Shown here in pieces: positions 36,566-45,610 of a stretch of 64,000 nt of DNA; position 1 is the first letter of the stretch; each line of letters begins with the position of its first letter. Source of the stretch: Flavobacteriaceae bacterium UBA7684 (GTDB lineage: Bacteria > Bacteroidota > Bacteroidia > Flavobacteriales > Flavobacteriaceae); NCBI GenBank assembly GCA_002482885.1, contig DLGW01000005.1, positions 375,568-439,567 of the forward strand. Direction: 5' to 3'. The notes beneath the pieces are model-generated. The model was not told the origin of the DNA, ran no database searches, and saw only the letters and a list, made by a program, of their open reading frames with translations. The translations under genes and the position numbers were made by a program.

Positions 36566-37852
36566 ATGACAACTTTAATCATCATTATATTCGTATTGGG
36601 TTATTTAGCCATTGCTTTTGAGCACCCATTACAACTCAACAAAACAGCTTCGGCATTATTTGCGGGAATTGTTTGTTGGACACTTTATTTTGTTAGTTCA
36701 CCTGATGTACATTTAGCTTCCGAGCAGTTGAATCACAATTTGTCGGAAATATCCTCTATTGTTTTCTTTTTATTAGGAGCCATGACCATAGTGGAATTAA
36801 TAGATACGCACAACGGATTTTCATTAATTACCGATAGAATTAAAACTAAAAGTTTAGTGAAATTGATGTTTGTGATTTCTATTTTAACCTTTTTTCTGTC
36901 TTCTATTCTAGACAATTTAACTACAGCAATTGTTATGATTTCTTTGTGTGCTAAAATTCTAAAAGACCATAACGATAGGTTGTGGTTTGCCGGAATTATT
37001 ATCATCGCAGCTAATGCAGGAGGGGCTTGGACACCTATTGGCGATGTAACTACTACTATGTTATGGATTGGTGGGCAAATCACCACCGTTAACATTATGG
37101 TCAACACCTTTGTTCCGAGTTTAATGGTTTCATTAATTCCAACGTTGTTTTTTGCCTATAAGTTCAGAGGTAGATCCATTGAATTTAATGTCGCTAAAAT
37201 GAAAGAAGAAACTCATTCGCAGTCTAGTGATATTGTGTTATTTGTTGGAGTAGGTATGTTGATTTCGGTTCCTATTTTTAAAACCATCACACACATGCCT
37301 CCGTTTATGGGAATGCTTTTGGGATTGTCCATCATGTGGATATTAACTACCTATTTACATTTAACTAAACCCGAAGAGTTTAAATCTAGACACAGTGTTA
37401 CCCATGCTTTAAAAAAAATAGATACTCCTTCAGTTTTATTTTTTATGGGAATACTTTTGGCGGTTTCGGCTCTACAAGCTTCAGGAATTTTATCTATTGC
37501 TGCCGAAAAACTAGGTGAAAATATCCAAAATGAATATGTGATAGGGACCATTTTAGGACTGCTTTCTGCAGTGATTGATAACGTTCCTCTAGTAGCTGCC
37601 GCACAAGGAATGTATGATTTAACTACTTACCCTGTTGATCATGCCTTTTGGCAATTTTTAGCTTTAACAGCAGGTACCGGAGGTAGTATCATTATTATTG
37701 GTTCTGCCGCAGGAGTTACCGTAATGGGTTTAGAAAATGTCAACTTTTTTTGGTATTTAAAAAATATCGCTTGGATTGCTTTGTTGGGCTTTTTGGCAGG
37801 CGTTTTTACATTTATACTTCAACACGAGGTGATTACCCCATTATTTAATTAA
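36566..37852 (+). CDS. nhaD: NhaD-type Na+/H+ antiporter
   Basis: A 428-residue polytopic transporter of the ion transporter superfamily. Typical NhaD segments are EISSIVFFLLGAMTIVELID, SILDNLTTAIVMIS, ANAGGAWTPIGDVTTTMLW and SAVIDNVPLVAAAQGMYD, the Asp-Asn and Asp-Val positions being transport residues. The ATG at 36566 is chosen; an earlier start at 36512 would overlap dabB by 35 bases and adds a basic non-conserved stretch. It likely adjusts Na+ and pH balance for the carbon uptake genes around it. Confidence 0.88.
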   Translation: MTTLIIIIFVLGYLAIAFEHPLQLNKTASALFAGIVCWTLYFVSSPDVHLASEQLNHNLSEISSIVFFLLGAMTIVELIDTHNGFSLITDRIKTKSLVKLMFVISILTFFLSSILDNLTTAIVMISLCAKILKDHNDRLWFAGIIIIAANAGGAWTPIGDVTTTMLWIGGQITTVNIMVNTFVPSLMVSLIPTLFFAYKFRGRSIEFNVAKMKEETHSQSSDIVLFVGVGMLISVPIFKTITHMPPFMGMLLGLSIMWILTTYLHLTKPEEFKSRHSVTHALKKIDTPSVLFFMGILLAVSALQASGILSIAAEKLGENIQNEYVIGTILGLLSAVIDNVPLVAAAQGMYDLTTYPVDHAFWQFLALTAGTGGSIIIIGSAAGVTVMGLENVNFFWYLKNIAWIALLGFLAGVFTFILQHEVITPLFN

Positions 37853-37877
37853 TACACTACAAAACAAAATATATATT

Positions 37878-39473
37878 ATGAAATCATCATCTAAAATAAA
37901 ATTACCCAAAGATGGTTTAGAAGGGTTAAAAGAAAACTTTTCTACCGATGCCATTTCTGGTTTTATTGTTTTTTTACTGGCTTTACCCTTAAGTTTAGGA
38001 ATTGCCAAAGCATCGGAATTTCCCCCAATAATGGGATTAATTACGGCTATTATAGGCGGTATTTTTGTCAGTTTTATCATGGGATCAAGGCTTACCATTA
38101 AAGGGCCTGCTGCAGGATTAATTGTAATTGTTGCAGGAGCAGTAGCCGAATTTGGTCAAGGTGACAACACATTGGGTTGGAAATTAGCTTTAGGCGCTAT
38201 GGTATTAGCAGGTGTAATTCAAATCTTATTTGGATTATTAAAGTTGGGAAAATTAGCCGATTTTTTCCCCTTATCAGCCATTCATGGAATGTTAGCCGCT
38301 ATCGGAATTATTATTATTGCTAAACAAATTCCTGTTTTATTAAATGACAATCCCATTTTAGCCAAAGGAATGAGTCCGATAGAATTGCTTTTAAATATTC
38401 CAAAATTCATCTATAATTTAGATCCTAAAGCCACCTTGATTGGGGTGATAAGTTTAGCGATTATGATGGGTTGGCCATATATAAAAAACAAGTACATTAA
38501 AATGTTACCCGCTCCGTTAGTGGTTTTATTGTTTGCGATTCCTGCAGAATTAATGATGGATTTCCAGCATACCGAACCCCCTTACGCTTTAGTGCATATC
38601 GGTAGTTTTATTGATAATCTTAATATAAACGTAAGCTTTGATGGGTTTTCTCAAACAGGAATTTTTGTTAAATACGTAATCATGTTTGCTTTAGTAGGTA
38701 CCTTAGAATCATTACTTACCGTAAAAGCAATAGATTTATTAGATCCATTTAAAAGAAAATCAGATGCCAATAAAGATTTAATTGCCGTAGGATTAGGAAA
38801 TACTTTAGCGGCAGTTTTAGGAGGATTACCCATGATTGCAGAAGTTGCCCGTAGTTCGTCAAACGTGAACAATGGGGCTAAAACGCGTTGGGCTAATTTT
38901 TTCCATGGATTTTTTATTCTGATATTTTTATTATTGGCCTCTCCGTTATTAGAAATGATTCCTAATGCGGCCTTAGCGGCGATGTTAATTTCAGTCGGAA
39001 TTAAATTAGCACATCCCAAAGAATTCATTCATACATTTCATATCGGAAAAGAACAATTAGCCATATTTTTGGTAACCATTTTCTTTACTATTTTCGAAGA
39101 TTTATTGGTCGGTATAGCTGCGGGTATCGTTTTAGAAATCGTGATTTATTTATTTAATGGAGCGTCTTTAAATTCCATATTTAAGGCACCCACACAAGTT
39201 TCTTTTGAAGGCAATAATTATTTAATAGAAATAGACAAATCAGCTTTGTTTACCAATTATTTAGGAATCAAAAGAAAATTAGAACAAGTTCCTCCAGGGT
39301 TTAATCTAACGATTGATTTGATGCATACTAAAATCGTAGATCATTCCGTGATGAAAAATTTATCTTTATTTAAAGATGAATACGAACGTTCCGGAGGAAA
39401 AGTAGAAATTGTAGGTATTGAGGAGCACAAACCGTTTTCAAGTGATAAATTAGCGGCCAGAAAGAAAAAGTAA
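37878..39473 (+). CDS. SulP family anion transporter (candidate bicarbonate transporter)
   Basis: A 531-residue transporter of the SulP family with about 11-14 hydrophobic segments and a C-terminal STAS-like domain from residue 430 (ending in IVDHSVMKNLSLFKDEYE). The start TDAISGFIVFLLALPLSLGIA and the TIKGPAAGLIVIVAGAV segment are SulP signatures. Members such as BicA import bicarbonate with Na+, and the position after dabAB and nhaD suggests that role here; sulfate is the alternative substrate. The STAS domain looks degenerate in its phosphorylation loop. Confidence 0.87.
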   Translation: MKSSSKIKLPKDGLEGLKENFSTDAISGFIVFLLALPLSLGIAKASEFPPIMGLITAIIGGIFVSFIMGSRLTIKGPAAGLIVIVAGAVAEFGQGDNTLGWKLALGAMVLAGVIQILFGLLKLGKLADFFPLSAIHGMLAAIGIIIIAKQIPVLLNDNPILAKGMSPIELLLNIPKFIYNLDPKATLIGVISLAIMMGWPYIKNKYIKMLPAPLVVLLFAIPAELMMDFQHTEPPYALVHIGSFIDNLNINVSFDGFSQTGIFVKYVIMFALVGTLESLLTVKAIDLLDPFKRKSDANKDLIAVGLGNTLAAVLGGLPMIAEVARSSSNVNNGAKTRWANFFHGFFILIFLLLASPLLEMIPNAALAAMLISVGIKLAHPKEFIHTFHIGKEQLAIFLVTIFFTIFEDLLVGIAAGIVLEIVIYLFNGASLNSIFKAPTQVSFEGNNYLIEIDKSALFTNYLGIKRKLEQVPPGFNLTIDLMHTKIVDHSVMKNLSLFKDEYERSGGKVEIVGIEEHKPFSSDKLAARKKK

Positions 39474-39482
39474 ACTTAATTT

Positions 39483-40205
39483 ATGAAAAATTATTTTTTA
39501 GGCGTATTTATTTTAATTGCTACAATTGCAGGAGCCCAAAATAAAACCCATCACGAGGGAGTTTGGTTAGCCTATGCTGGTCAGTTTAAATTTTCTAACA
39601 GAATTGGAATTCACTTAGAAGCGCAAAACAGAAATTACGGTTTGTTTGAAACCAATATCCAAAATTTATATCGTGCGGGTCTTAATTTTTATGTAGCACC
39701 GCAAACTACCGTAACGGTAGGTTATGCTTTGGTGGATACCTATAATGCAGGATTTAATGAATATTTTAAAGAAGATAGGACATGGGAACAATTGCAGTTT
39801 TATCATGATGCCATTACCGATAATAGTACCATGTTACACCGTTTTAGATTGGAACAACGCTGGGTAGAGTCTTTAGCTTTGAATGAAATTGTATATCAAA
39901 ATCGATTAAGATATATGAATAGAATGTTGATTCATTTAGCAGAATTAAAAAATGAAAAATCATTTTATGGAGTTGTTCAAAATGAGTTGTTTATTCCGTT
40001 AGGAGAAAACAAAATTACCACCAATTTTTTAGATCAAAACCGATTAACACTTGCCTTAGGATTAAACTTCAATAATAAAACCCGAATCGAATTGGGGTAT
40101 TTGAATCAGTTTTTAAATCCATTTTCAGATAACGAAATCATTAATCATAATTTGTCGTTAGCGGTGTTTCAAAGTTTCAATTTAATGCCCAAAAAAGCAG
40201 AATAA
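39483..40205 (+). CDS. DUF2490 outer-membrane protein
   Basis: A 240-residue exported protein with a short signal peptide (cleavage near IAGAQ) and alternating aromatic beta strands, matching the DUF2490 family of Bacteroidota outer-membrane beta-barrels. Recognisable is the GVWLAYAGQFKFSNRIGIHL start and the strand pattern WEQLQFYHDA. It is the last gene of the dab operon, nine bases after the SulP gene, and is followed by a terminator, so it may help solutes pass the outer membrane for this system. The function of DUF2490 is not established. Confidence 0.8.
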   Translation: MKNYFLGVFILIATIAGAQNKTHHEGVWLAYAGQFKFSNRIGIHLEAQNRNYGLFETNIQNLYRAGLNFYVAPQTTVTVGYALVDTYNAGFNEYFKEDRTWEQLQFYHDAITDNSTMLHRFRLEQRWVESLALNEIVYQNRLRYMNRMLIHLAELKNEKSFYGVVQNELFIPLGENKITTNFLDQNRLTLALGLNFNNKTRIELGYLNQFLNPFSDNEIINHNLSLAVFQSFNLMPKKAE

Positions 40206-40215
40206 GTTATAACTA

Positions 40216-40254
40216 AAAAGGGTTTGATTATCATCATCAAACCCTTTTTTATGT
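40216..40254. terminator. Bidirectional terminator between the dab operon and the cytochrome b gene
   Basis: Perfect 13-base inverted repeat aaaagggtttgat / atcaaaccctttt with a seven-base loop, T-rich on the plus side and A-rich on the other, placed between two convergent transcription units. Confidence 0.88.
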
Positions 40255-40267
40255 AAATAAAGTGTAA

Positions 40268-40834
40268 TTACTTACCCCCAATCATTTTAGAAACAATGCC
40301 TTTGTCGGTACTGATTTCTGCAAAAAGTAAACCTGCAAAATGAAGGATAATATAAGTAACTAAATAAATCATTGATTTTTCGTGTAATTCTTCGGCGGTG
40401 TGTTCTAAGTTTTCAGGGCCAAATTCAATTAATAAACCTGTGGTTAAAGAAAAACCTAACAACACATAAAAAATCAAATAGACCCACGATTGAAACTTTT
40501 CTCTTAAAGGCAAACCTCTTTCAAACGGACTGGTAAATAACCAACCTTGAAATAAAGCCAATAAACCTCTTAAAAAATAAATCACCACAATAGCATAACC
40601 TGTGTAAATATGCCATTGCCACATCGGTTGTCTGATTTTTTTAGCAATCACCACCGCTTGGTCGTCAGATATTTGAATGTTGATTTCTGATAAATTTTCT
40701 TTTAGAATATCAGCCATATGATTTTTATTCATCCAGCCCATTCTTAATAGAATAGTTAATAGTAAGAATATGATGGCAATGGCTAACGACCAATGCAATA
40801 TTCTGTGTGCTAAAGAAAATTTGTTATCATTCAT
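40268..40834 (-). CDS. Cytochrome b561-like membrane protein
   Basis: A 188-residue four-helix membrane protein of the cytochrome b/b6 (b561 or Ni/Fe-hydrogenase b-type) group. Candidate haem ligands are the histidines in LAHRILHWSLA, WQWHIYTGYAI and ILHFAGLLFAE. It probably passes electrons between a quinone and an unknown periplasmic partner. The start is two bases after the stop of the aminotransferase gene, so the two are co-transcribed. No haem-binding partner is evident nearby. Confidence 0.8.
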   Translation of the reverse strand: MNDNKFSLAHRILHWSLAIAIIFLLLTILLRMGWMNKNHMADILKENLSEINIQISDDQAVVIAKKIRQPMWQWHIYTGYAIVVIYFLRGLLALFQGWLFTSPFERGLPLREKFQSWVYLIFYVLLGFSLTTGLLIEFGPENLEHTAEELHEKSMIYLVTYIILHFAGLLFAEISTDKGIVSKMIGGK

Positions 40835-40836
40835 AA

Positions 40837-42036
40837 TTAATGAACTTTTTCGTTATAAGTTTTAACGGCTTCTTTTAAGATAAAAGCCGCTCTTTTTAAA
40901 TCAGTTTTATTTAAAACATAAGCCAAGCGAATTTCATTCATACCTAAACCTTCGGTAGCATAAAAACCACTGGCAGGTGCTACCATAACCGTTTCACCGT
41001 CAAGACTGTAATATTCCAACAACCATTTGGCGAATTTTTCAGCATTGTCAATTGGTAAACGAGCCATACAATAAAAAGCGCCTTTTGGTTTTACTACTTT
41101 AATCCCTTCAATTTCGTTTAAGGCATCAATTAAAACATCTCTACGTTCTTTATATTCTGTATTGACTTCGTCAAAATAAGATTGAGGCGCATCTAAAGCG
41201 GCTTCACTGGCAATTTGCCCAATGGTAGGCGGGCTTAATCTGGCCTGAGCAAATTTCATTACGGTATTTAAAAATTCTTTATTTCGCGAAGCTATATTTC
41301 CAATTCGGGCACCACACATACTGAATCGTTTAGAAACCGAATCAATCATAATGGCATGTTTTTCCAAACTAGGAATATTCATTACTGAAAAATGTTTTAC
41401 TTCATCGTAAAAGAATTCACGATAAACTTCATCCACAATTAAAAACAAATCGTGTTTAATTACAATGTCCGCCAATTGCTTTAATTCTTGCTCTGAATAC
41501 AAATGCCCAGTGGGGTTGTTCGGATTACAAATTAAAATGGCTTTGGTTTTATCGGTAATTAACGCTTCAAAATTCGAAATAGGAGGTAAGGTAAAACCTT
41601 CGTCAATAGTTGACAATACAGGAACTACATGTGCATTTGACGAAGAAGCAAAAGCAATATAGTTAGCGTAAAAAGGTTCTGGAATAATAATTTCGTCTCC
41701 ATCATCGGCAATACTAGCAATCGAAAACATAATAGCTTCCGACGCTCCTGTAGTCACAATGATTTCCGAAGCATCTAAATAAACTTCGTTTTTTCTGTAA
41801 TATTCTGCTAATTTGTCTCTTAAACTTTGAATCCCTGCCGAAGAAGTATATTTAATAATGTCTAAATCAATGTTTTTAATAGCATTGATGGCATTGTCAG
41901 GGGTTTTAATATCTGGTTGACCAATGTTTAAATGGTAAACTTTGATTCCTTTTTTCTTAGCTTTTTCAGCAAATGGCTCCAATTTTCTGATTGGAGATTC
42001 GGGCATTGTTTTTCCTTTGTTTGAAATTGACGGCAT
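40837..42036 (-). CDS. Class I/II pyridoxal-phosphate aminotransferase
   Basis: A 399-residue fold-type I aminotransferase of the aspartate aminotransferase group. It has YHLNIGQPDIKTPDNA, the TTGASEAIMFSIASI phosphate loop, ILICNPNNPTGH and the PLP-binding lysine in DSVSKRFSMCGARIG. The ATG at 42036 is chosen because the twelve codons before it are not conserved in this family. The amino acid specificity is unclear; such enzymes usually use aspartate or branched and aromatic amino acids with 2-oxoglutarate. Confidence 0.88.
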   Translation of the reverse strand: MPSISNKGKTMPESPIRKLEPFAEKAKKKGIKVYHLNIGQPDIKTPDNAINAIKNIDLDIIKYTSSAGIQSLRDKLAEYYRKNEVYLDASEIIVTTGASEAIMFSIASIADDGDEIIIPEPFYANYIAFASSSNAHVVPVLSTIDEGFTLPPISNFEALITDKTKAILICNPNNPTGHLYSEQELKQLADIVIKHDLFLIVDEVYREFFYDEVKHFSVMNIPSLEKHAIMIDSVSKRFSMCGARIGNIASRNKEFLNTVMKFAQARLSPPTIGQIASEAALDAPQSYFDEVNTEYKERRDVLIDALNEIEGIKVVKPKGAFYCMARLPIDNAEKFAKWLLEYYSLDGETVMVAPASGFYATEGLGMNEIRLAYVLNKTDLKRAAFILKEAVKTYNEKVH

Positions 42037-42061
42037 AGCGTATTTTAACGAACTTATAACT

Positions 42062-42100
42062 AAAAAAAACATTTTATCCTCCGGTTAAGGAGGATAAAAT
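42062..42100 (-). terminator. Rho-independent terminator of the DUF1573 gene
   Basis: Twelve-base perfect stem attttatcctcc / ggaggataaaat with a six-base loop. On the minus strand the stem is followed by a run of T residues (positions 42069-42062), placing it downstream of the DUF1573 gene and before the aminotransferase gene. Confidence 0.88.
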
Positions 42101-42131
42101 GCCTATTAATAAGATTAGAAAATAATTTTAA

Positions 42132-42596
42132 TTATTTTTTGTCTTGGAATCCTTTAATCAAGACTTTTTTGTTTTCTTCAGCTTGTGGAGCAGGAGCTTC
42201 CGCTTTCTTTTCTTCCACCAAACCGCGGATGTTTAAAGCAATTCTACCTTCTTCAACGTTAATAGCGTTAGATTCTACGGTAATCGTTTTACGGATTGGT
42301 CCAGGATTCATATTGTATTTTACTTCAATTTCACCTGTTTTTCCTGGCATAATTGGTTCTTTTGGACTAGATGGCACCGTACATCCACAAGTAGAATTTA
42401 CTTTGTTAATGATTAAAGGCTCGTTACCCGTGTTGGTAAACACGAACTTTCTTAAACCACTGTCACTTTCTTTAGAAACTGTTCCATAATCAATGGTAGT
42501 TTCTTTAAATTCAATTTTTGGACCTTTTTGTGCATAAGTTGCGAAACTCATTACAAACAGTACAATTAAACTGTAAAATGCATTTTTTGTTTTCAT
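42132..42596 (-). CDS. Secreted DUF1573 domain protein
   Basis: A 154-residue exported protein with a signal peptide (cleavage near SFATYAQK) and one DUF1573 domain, an immunoglobulin-like ASPM/Hydin-related fold very common in Bacteroidota. The core motif is VFTNTGNEPLIINKVNSTCGCTVP. The C terminus is Glu- and Lys-rich. The role is unknown, probably structural in the periplasm or on the surface. It diverges from valS across a 156-base region and has its own terminator. Confidence 0.88.
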   Translation of the reverse strand: MKTKNAFYSLIVLFVMSFATYAQKGPKIEFKETTIDYGTVSKESDSGLRKFVFTNTGNEPLIINKVNSTCGCTVPSSPKEPIMPGKTGEIEVKYNMNPGPIRKTITVESNAINVEEGRIALNIRGLVEEKKAEAPAPQAEENKKVLIKGFQDKK

Positions 42597-42684
42597 TTGT
42601 TCTAAAGGTTTAAATGTTGCGTAAAATTAATTAGATTTTGATAATGTGCAAATATTATTGTTTTTATTATGCAGCATAAAATGC

Positions 42685-42692
42685 TACTTTTG
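42685..42692 (+). promoter_or_regulatory. Candidate -7 promoter box of valS
   Basis: TACTTTTG matches TAnnTTTG exactly in the divergent region before valS. The implied transcript start is near 42697, about 55 bases before the ATG. The -33 region (ATTGTTTTT at 42657-42665) is a weak match. Confidence 0.5.
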
Positions 42693-42752
42693 TTGTCAAT
42701 TTTGCAAAAACCAAGCCAAAATATTTTCTATACAATAAAATGATTTAGTTAT

Positions 42753-45404
42753 ATGAGCATTCCTACACATTTTGATGCTAAAGCCGTTGAAACCAAATGG
42801 TACGATTACTGGATGAAAAATGGATATTTCCATTCCACACCAGATCACCGAAAACCATACACTATAGTGATTCCTCCGCCCAATGTTACTGGAGTGTTGC
42901 ACATGGGTCACATGTTAAATAATACCATTCAAGATGTATTAATCAGACGTGCTCGTTTAAAAGGATTAAACGCTTGTTGGGTTCCAGGAACAGACCATGC
43001 TTCTATTGCTACCGAAGCTAAAGTTGTGGCTAAGTTAAAATCAGAAGGCATTAATAAAAAAGATTTAACCCGTGAAGAATTTTTAAAACACGCTTGGGAA
43101 TGGACCGACAAATACGGCGGAACCATTTTAGAGCAATTAAAACAATTGGGGTGTTCATGTGATTGGGAGCGTACTAAATTTACTATGGACGAAGATATGT
43201 CCGCATCAGTAATCAAATCGTTTGTGGACTTATACAACAAAGGATTGATTTACCGAGGTTACCGCATGGTGAATTGGGATCCAGAAGCTAAAACTACTTT
43301 GTCAGATGAAGAAGTGATTTATGAGGAAAGACAAGGGAAGTTATATCATATTAAGTATGCAATTGTTGATGATTCAGAAAACCCAACACCCAACACCCAA
43401 TACCTAATAGTAGCCACTACCCGTCCGGAAACCATTTTAGGAGACACAGCCATTTGTGTACATCCAGAAGACGAACGTTATTCGCATTTAAAAGGAAAAA
43501 GCGTAGTAGTGCCTATCTGTAATCGAGTAATTCCGATCATTTTTGACGAATATGTAGACAAAGAATTCGGAACGGGTTGTTTAAAAGTAACTCCGGCGCA
43601 CGATGTAAATGACAAAGCCTTAGGAGACAAACACGGCTTGGAAATCATTGATATTTTTAATGACGATGCTACTTTAAACCATTTAGGATTACATTATAAA
43701 GGAAAAGATAGATTTGTAGTTCGTGAAGAAATTTCCAAAGAATTAGAAAGCATCAATGCTTTAGAAAAAATTGAAAATCACTTAAATAAAGTAGGAACTT
43801 CTGAAAGAACCAAAGCGGTAATCGAACCCCGTTTATCAGACCAATGGTTTTTAAAAATGGAAGATTTGGTAAAGCCAGCCATTAAAGCAGTGTTGGAAAC
43901 CGAAGAAGTAAAATTATATCCGAACCGTTTTAATAACACCTATAAACATTGGATGGAAAACATCCGTGATTGGAATATTTCCAGACAATTGTGGTGGGGA
44001 CAACAAATCCCAGCCTATTATTATGGAGAAGGAAAAGAAGATTTTGTAGTTGCAGAAAACATCGAAGAAGCGCTAAAATTAGCTCAAGCCAAAACTCACA
44101 ATTCACAACTCACCATTCACCATTTAAGACAAGACGAAGACGCTTTAGATACTTGGTTTTCCTCATGGTTATGGCCGATGTCGGTTTTTGGAGGAATTAT
44201 GAATCCAGAAAGTGAAGATTTTAAATATTATTATCCAACCAATGATTTAGTTACGGGTCCAGATATTTTATTCTTTTGGGTAGCTCGAATGATTATTGCT
44301 GGATATGAATACACGGGTAAAAAACCATTTAATAATGTGTATTTAACTGGAATTGTACGTGATAAGTTGCGTAGAAAAATGTCAAAATCATTAGGAAATT
44401 CGCCAGAACCTTTGGAATTGATTGAAAAATTTGGAGCAGACGGTGTTCGTGTAGGATTGTTGTTGAGTGCTTCGGCAGGAAATGACATTATGTTTGATGA
44501 AGAATTATGCAATAATGGAAAAGCTTTTGCCAATAAAATTTGGAACGCTTTCCGATTAATCAAAGGATGGGAAGTAACCGATATTCCTCAACCTGAATAT
44601 GCCAAAGTTGCTGTGGAATGGTACGAAGCCAAGTTGCAAAAAACGTTAGTAGAAATTGAAGATCATTTTGAAAAATACCGTTTGTCTGATGCTTTAATGT
44701 CTATCTATAAATTGGTATGGGACGATTTCTGTTCTTGGTTTTTAGAAATGATTAAACCCGCTTATCAACAACCGATTGATGCGGCTACTTTTAACAAAGT
44801 CATTGAATTGTTCGAAGCCAATTTAAAATTATTACATCCGTACATGCCGTTCTTAACCGAAGAAATTTGGCAGTACATCGCAGAACGCACCCCAGAACAA
44901 GCGTTGATTGTTTCGCAGTGGCCAACAATTACAGGTGTAAATGAAAATATCATTGCTGATTTTGATTTTGTAATGGAAGTAATTTCAGGAATAAGAACCA
45001 TCAGAAAAGAAAAAAATATTCCTTTTAAAGATGCGATAGATTTAAAAGTAGTGAATGCGGAAAATGCTTCAACCTATTTTGATTCAGTTATTGTTAAGTT
45101 AGGAAACATCACGACTTTAGAATATGTTTCTGAAAAAGTTGATGGCGCTTTGTCTTACCGTGTAAAATCAAACGAGTATTTTATTCCCATCACCGGAGCA
45201 GTAAATGTAGAAGAAGAAATCGCAAAATTATCCGAAGAATTAAAATACACCCAAGGTTTTTTAAAGTCGGTTCAAGCCAAGTTATCGAACGAAAAATTCG
45301 TAAGCGGCGCACCCGAAGTAGTCATTGCCAACGAACGCAAAAAAGAAGCCGACGCGTTAGCAAAAATTGCAACGATTGAACAAAGTTTATTGGCGTTGAA
45401 GTAA
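42753..45404 (+). CDS. valS: Valine-tRNA ligase
   Basis: Class I aminoacyl-tRNA synthetase of 883 residues. The HIGH motif is HMGH (residues 50-53) after IPPPNVTGVL, the KMSKS motif is at residues 542-546, and the editing domain contains ATTRPETILGDTAI. A C-terminal coiled-coil arm of ValS (residues 815-883, Lys/Glu-rich) is present. Two short repeats lie inside the reading frame: a three-copy heptamer at 43381-43401 and a 20-base sequence at 44100-44119 that also occurs at 47611-47630. Length is otherwise normal for the family. Confidence 0.97.
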   Translation: MSIPTHFDAKAVETKWYDYWMKNGYFHSTPDHRKPYTIVIPPPNVTGVLHMGHMLNNTIQDVLIRRARLKGLNACWVPGTDHASIATEAKVVAKLKSEGINKKDLTREEFLKHAWEWTDKYGGTILEQLKQLGCSCDWERTKFTMDEDMSASVIKSFVDLYNKGLIYRGYRMVNWDPEAKTTLSDEEVIYEERQGKLYHIKYAIVDDSENPTPNTQYLIVATTRPETILGDTAICVHPEDERYSHLKGKSVVVPICNRVIPIIFDEYVDKEFGTGCLKVTPAHDVNDKALGDKHGLEIIDIFNDDATLNHLGLHYKGKDRFVVREEISKELESINALEKIENHLNKVGTSERTKAVIEPRLSDQWFLKMEDLVKPAIKAVLETEEVKLYPNRFNNTYKHWMENIRDWNISRQLWWGQQIPAYYYGEGKEDFVVAENIEEALKLAQAKTHNSQLTIHHLRQDEDALDTWFSSWLWPMSVFGGIMNPESEDFKYYYPTNDLVTGPDILFFWVARMIIAGYEYTGKKPFNNVYLTGIVRDKLRRKMSKSLGNSPEPLELIEKFGADGVRVGLLLSASAGNDIMFDEELCNNGKAFANKIWNAFRLIKGWEVTDIPQPEYAKVAVEWYEAKLQKTLVEIEDHFEKYRLSDALMSIYKLVWDDFCSWFLEMIKPAYQQPIDAATFNKVIELFEANLKLLHPYMPFLTEEIWQYIAERTPEQALIVSQWPTITGVNENIIADFDFVMEVISGIRTIRKEKNIPFKDAIDLKVVNAENASTYFDSVIVKLGNITTLEYVSEKVDGALSYRVKSNEYFIPITGAVNVEEEIAKLSEELKYTQGFLKSVQAKLSNEKFVSGAPEVVIANERKKEADALAKIATIEQSLLALK
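43381..43401 (+). repeat. Three-copy heptanucleotide repeat (acccaac) inside valS
   Basis: Two exact acccaac units followed by acccaat, 21 bases and therefore seven codons, placed at about residues 210-217 of ValS just before the conserved editing-domain strand VATTRPE. It is low-complexity within otherwise normal coding sequence. Confidence 0.8.
44100..44119 (+). repeat. Dispersed 20-base repeat, copy inside valS
   Basis: aattcacaactcaccattca, identical to positions 47611-47630. It codes for part of residues 450-456 of ValS, just before the conserved RQDEDALDTWF segment. Confidence 0.75.
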
Positions 45405-45425
45405 ACGTAAAAGTATTTGAAATAT

Positions 45426-45467
45426 AAAATCCCAATGCTGATATTTTTAGTATTGGGATTTTTTTTG
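45426..45467 (+). terminator. Rho-independent terminator of valS
   Basis: Stem aatcccaat / attgggatt (extended by A-T pairs), a 15-base loop, then eight T residues, starting 22 bases after the valS stop. Confidence 0.88.
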
Positions 45468-45487
45468 GTTGTTTGAAATGAGTAAAT

Positions 45488-45600
45488 ATCGCGGATTTGT
45501 AATCCGTGATTGTAAAAGTGTTAATAAGAAGCTTCAACTTCTTAGAAAGTTGTTTTTAGATTGTAGCTTATTCCAACAGGAACGGATTACAAATCCGCTC
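45488..45600. repeat. REP-like inverted pair with gcggatttgtaatccg cores
   Basis: The sequence gcggatttgtaatccgtg (45491-45508) returns in inverted form as aacggattacaaatccgc (45581-45598), with 17 of 18 bases matching. Each copy is itself an imperfect hairpin (cggatt / aatccg). This is the layout of a REP/BIME-type element mobilised by IS200-like REP transposases, none of which is encoded in this window. It lies in the gap between valS and the orphan gene that follows. Confidence 0.72.
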
Positions 45601-45610
45601 TATCGGATGT

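Noticed and set aside
43381..43401. Short tandem repeat as a CRISPR remnant
   Set aside because: Units are seven bases with no spacers, inside an intact essential gene.
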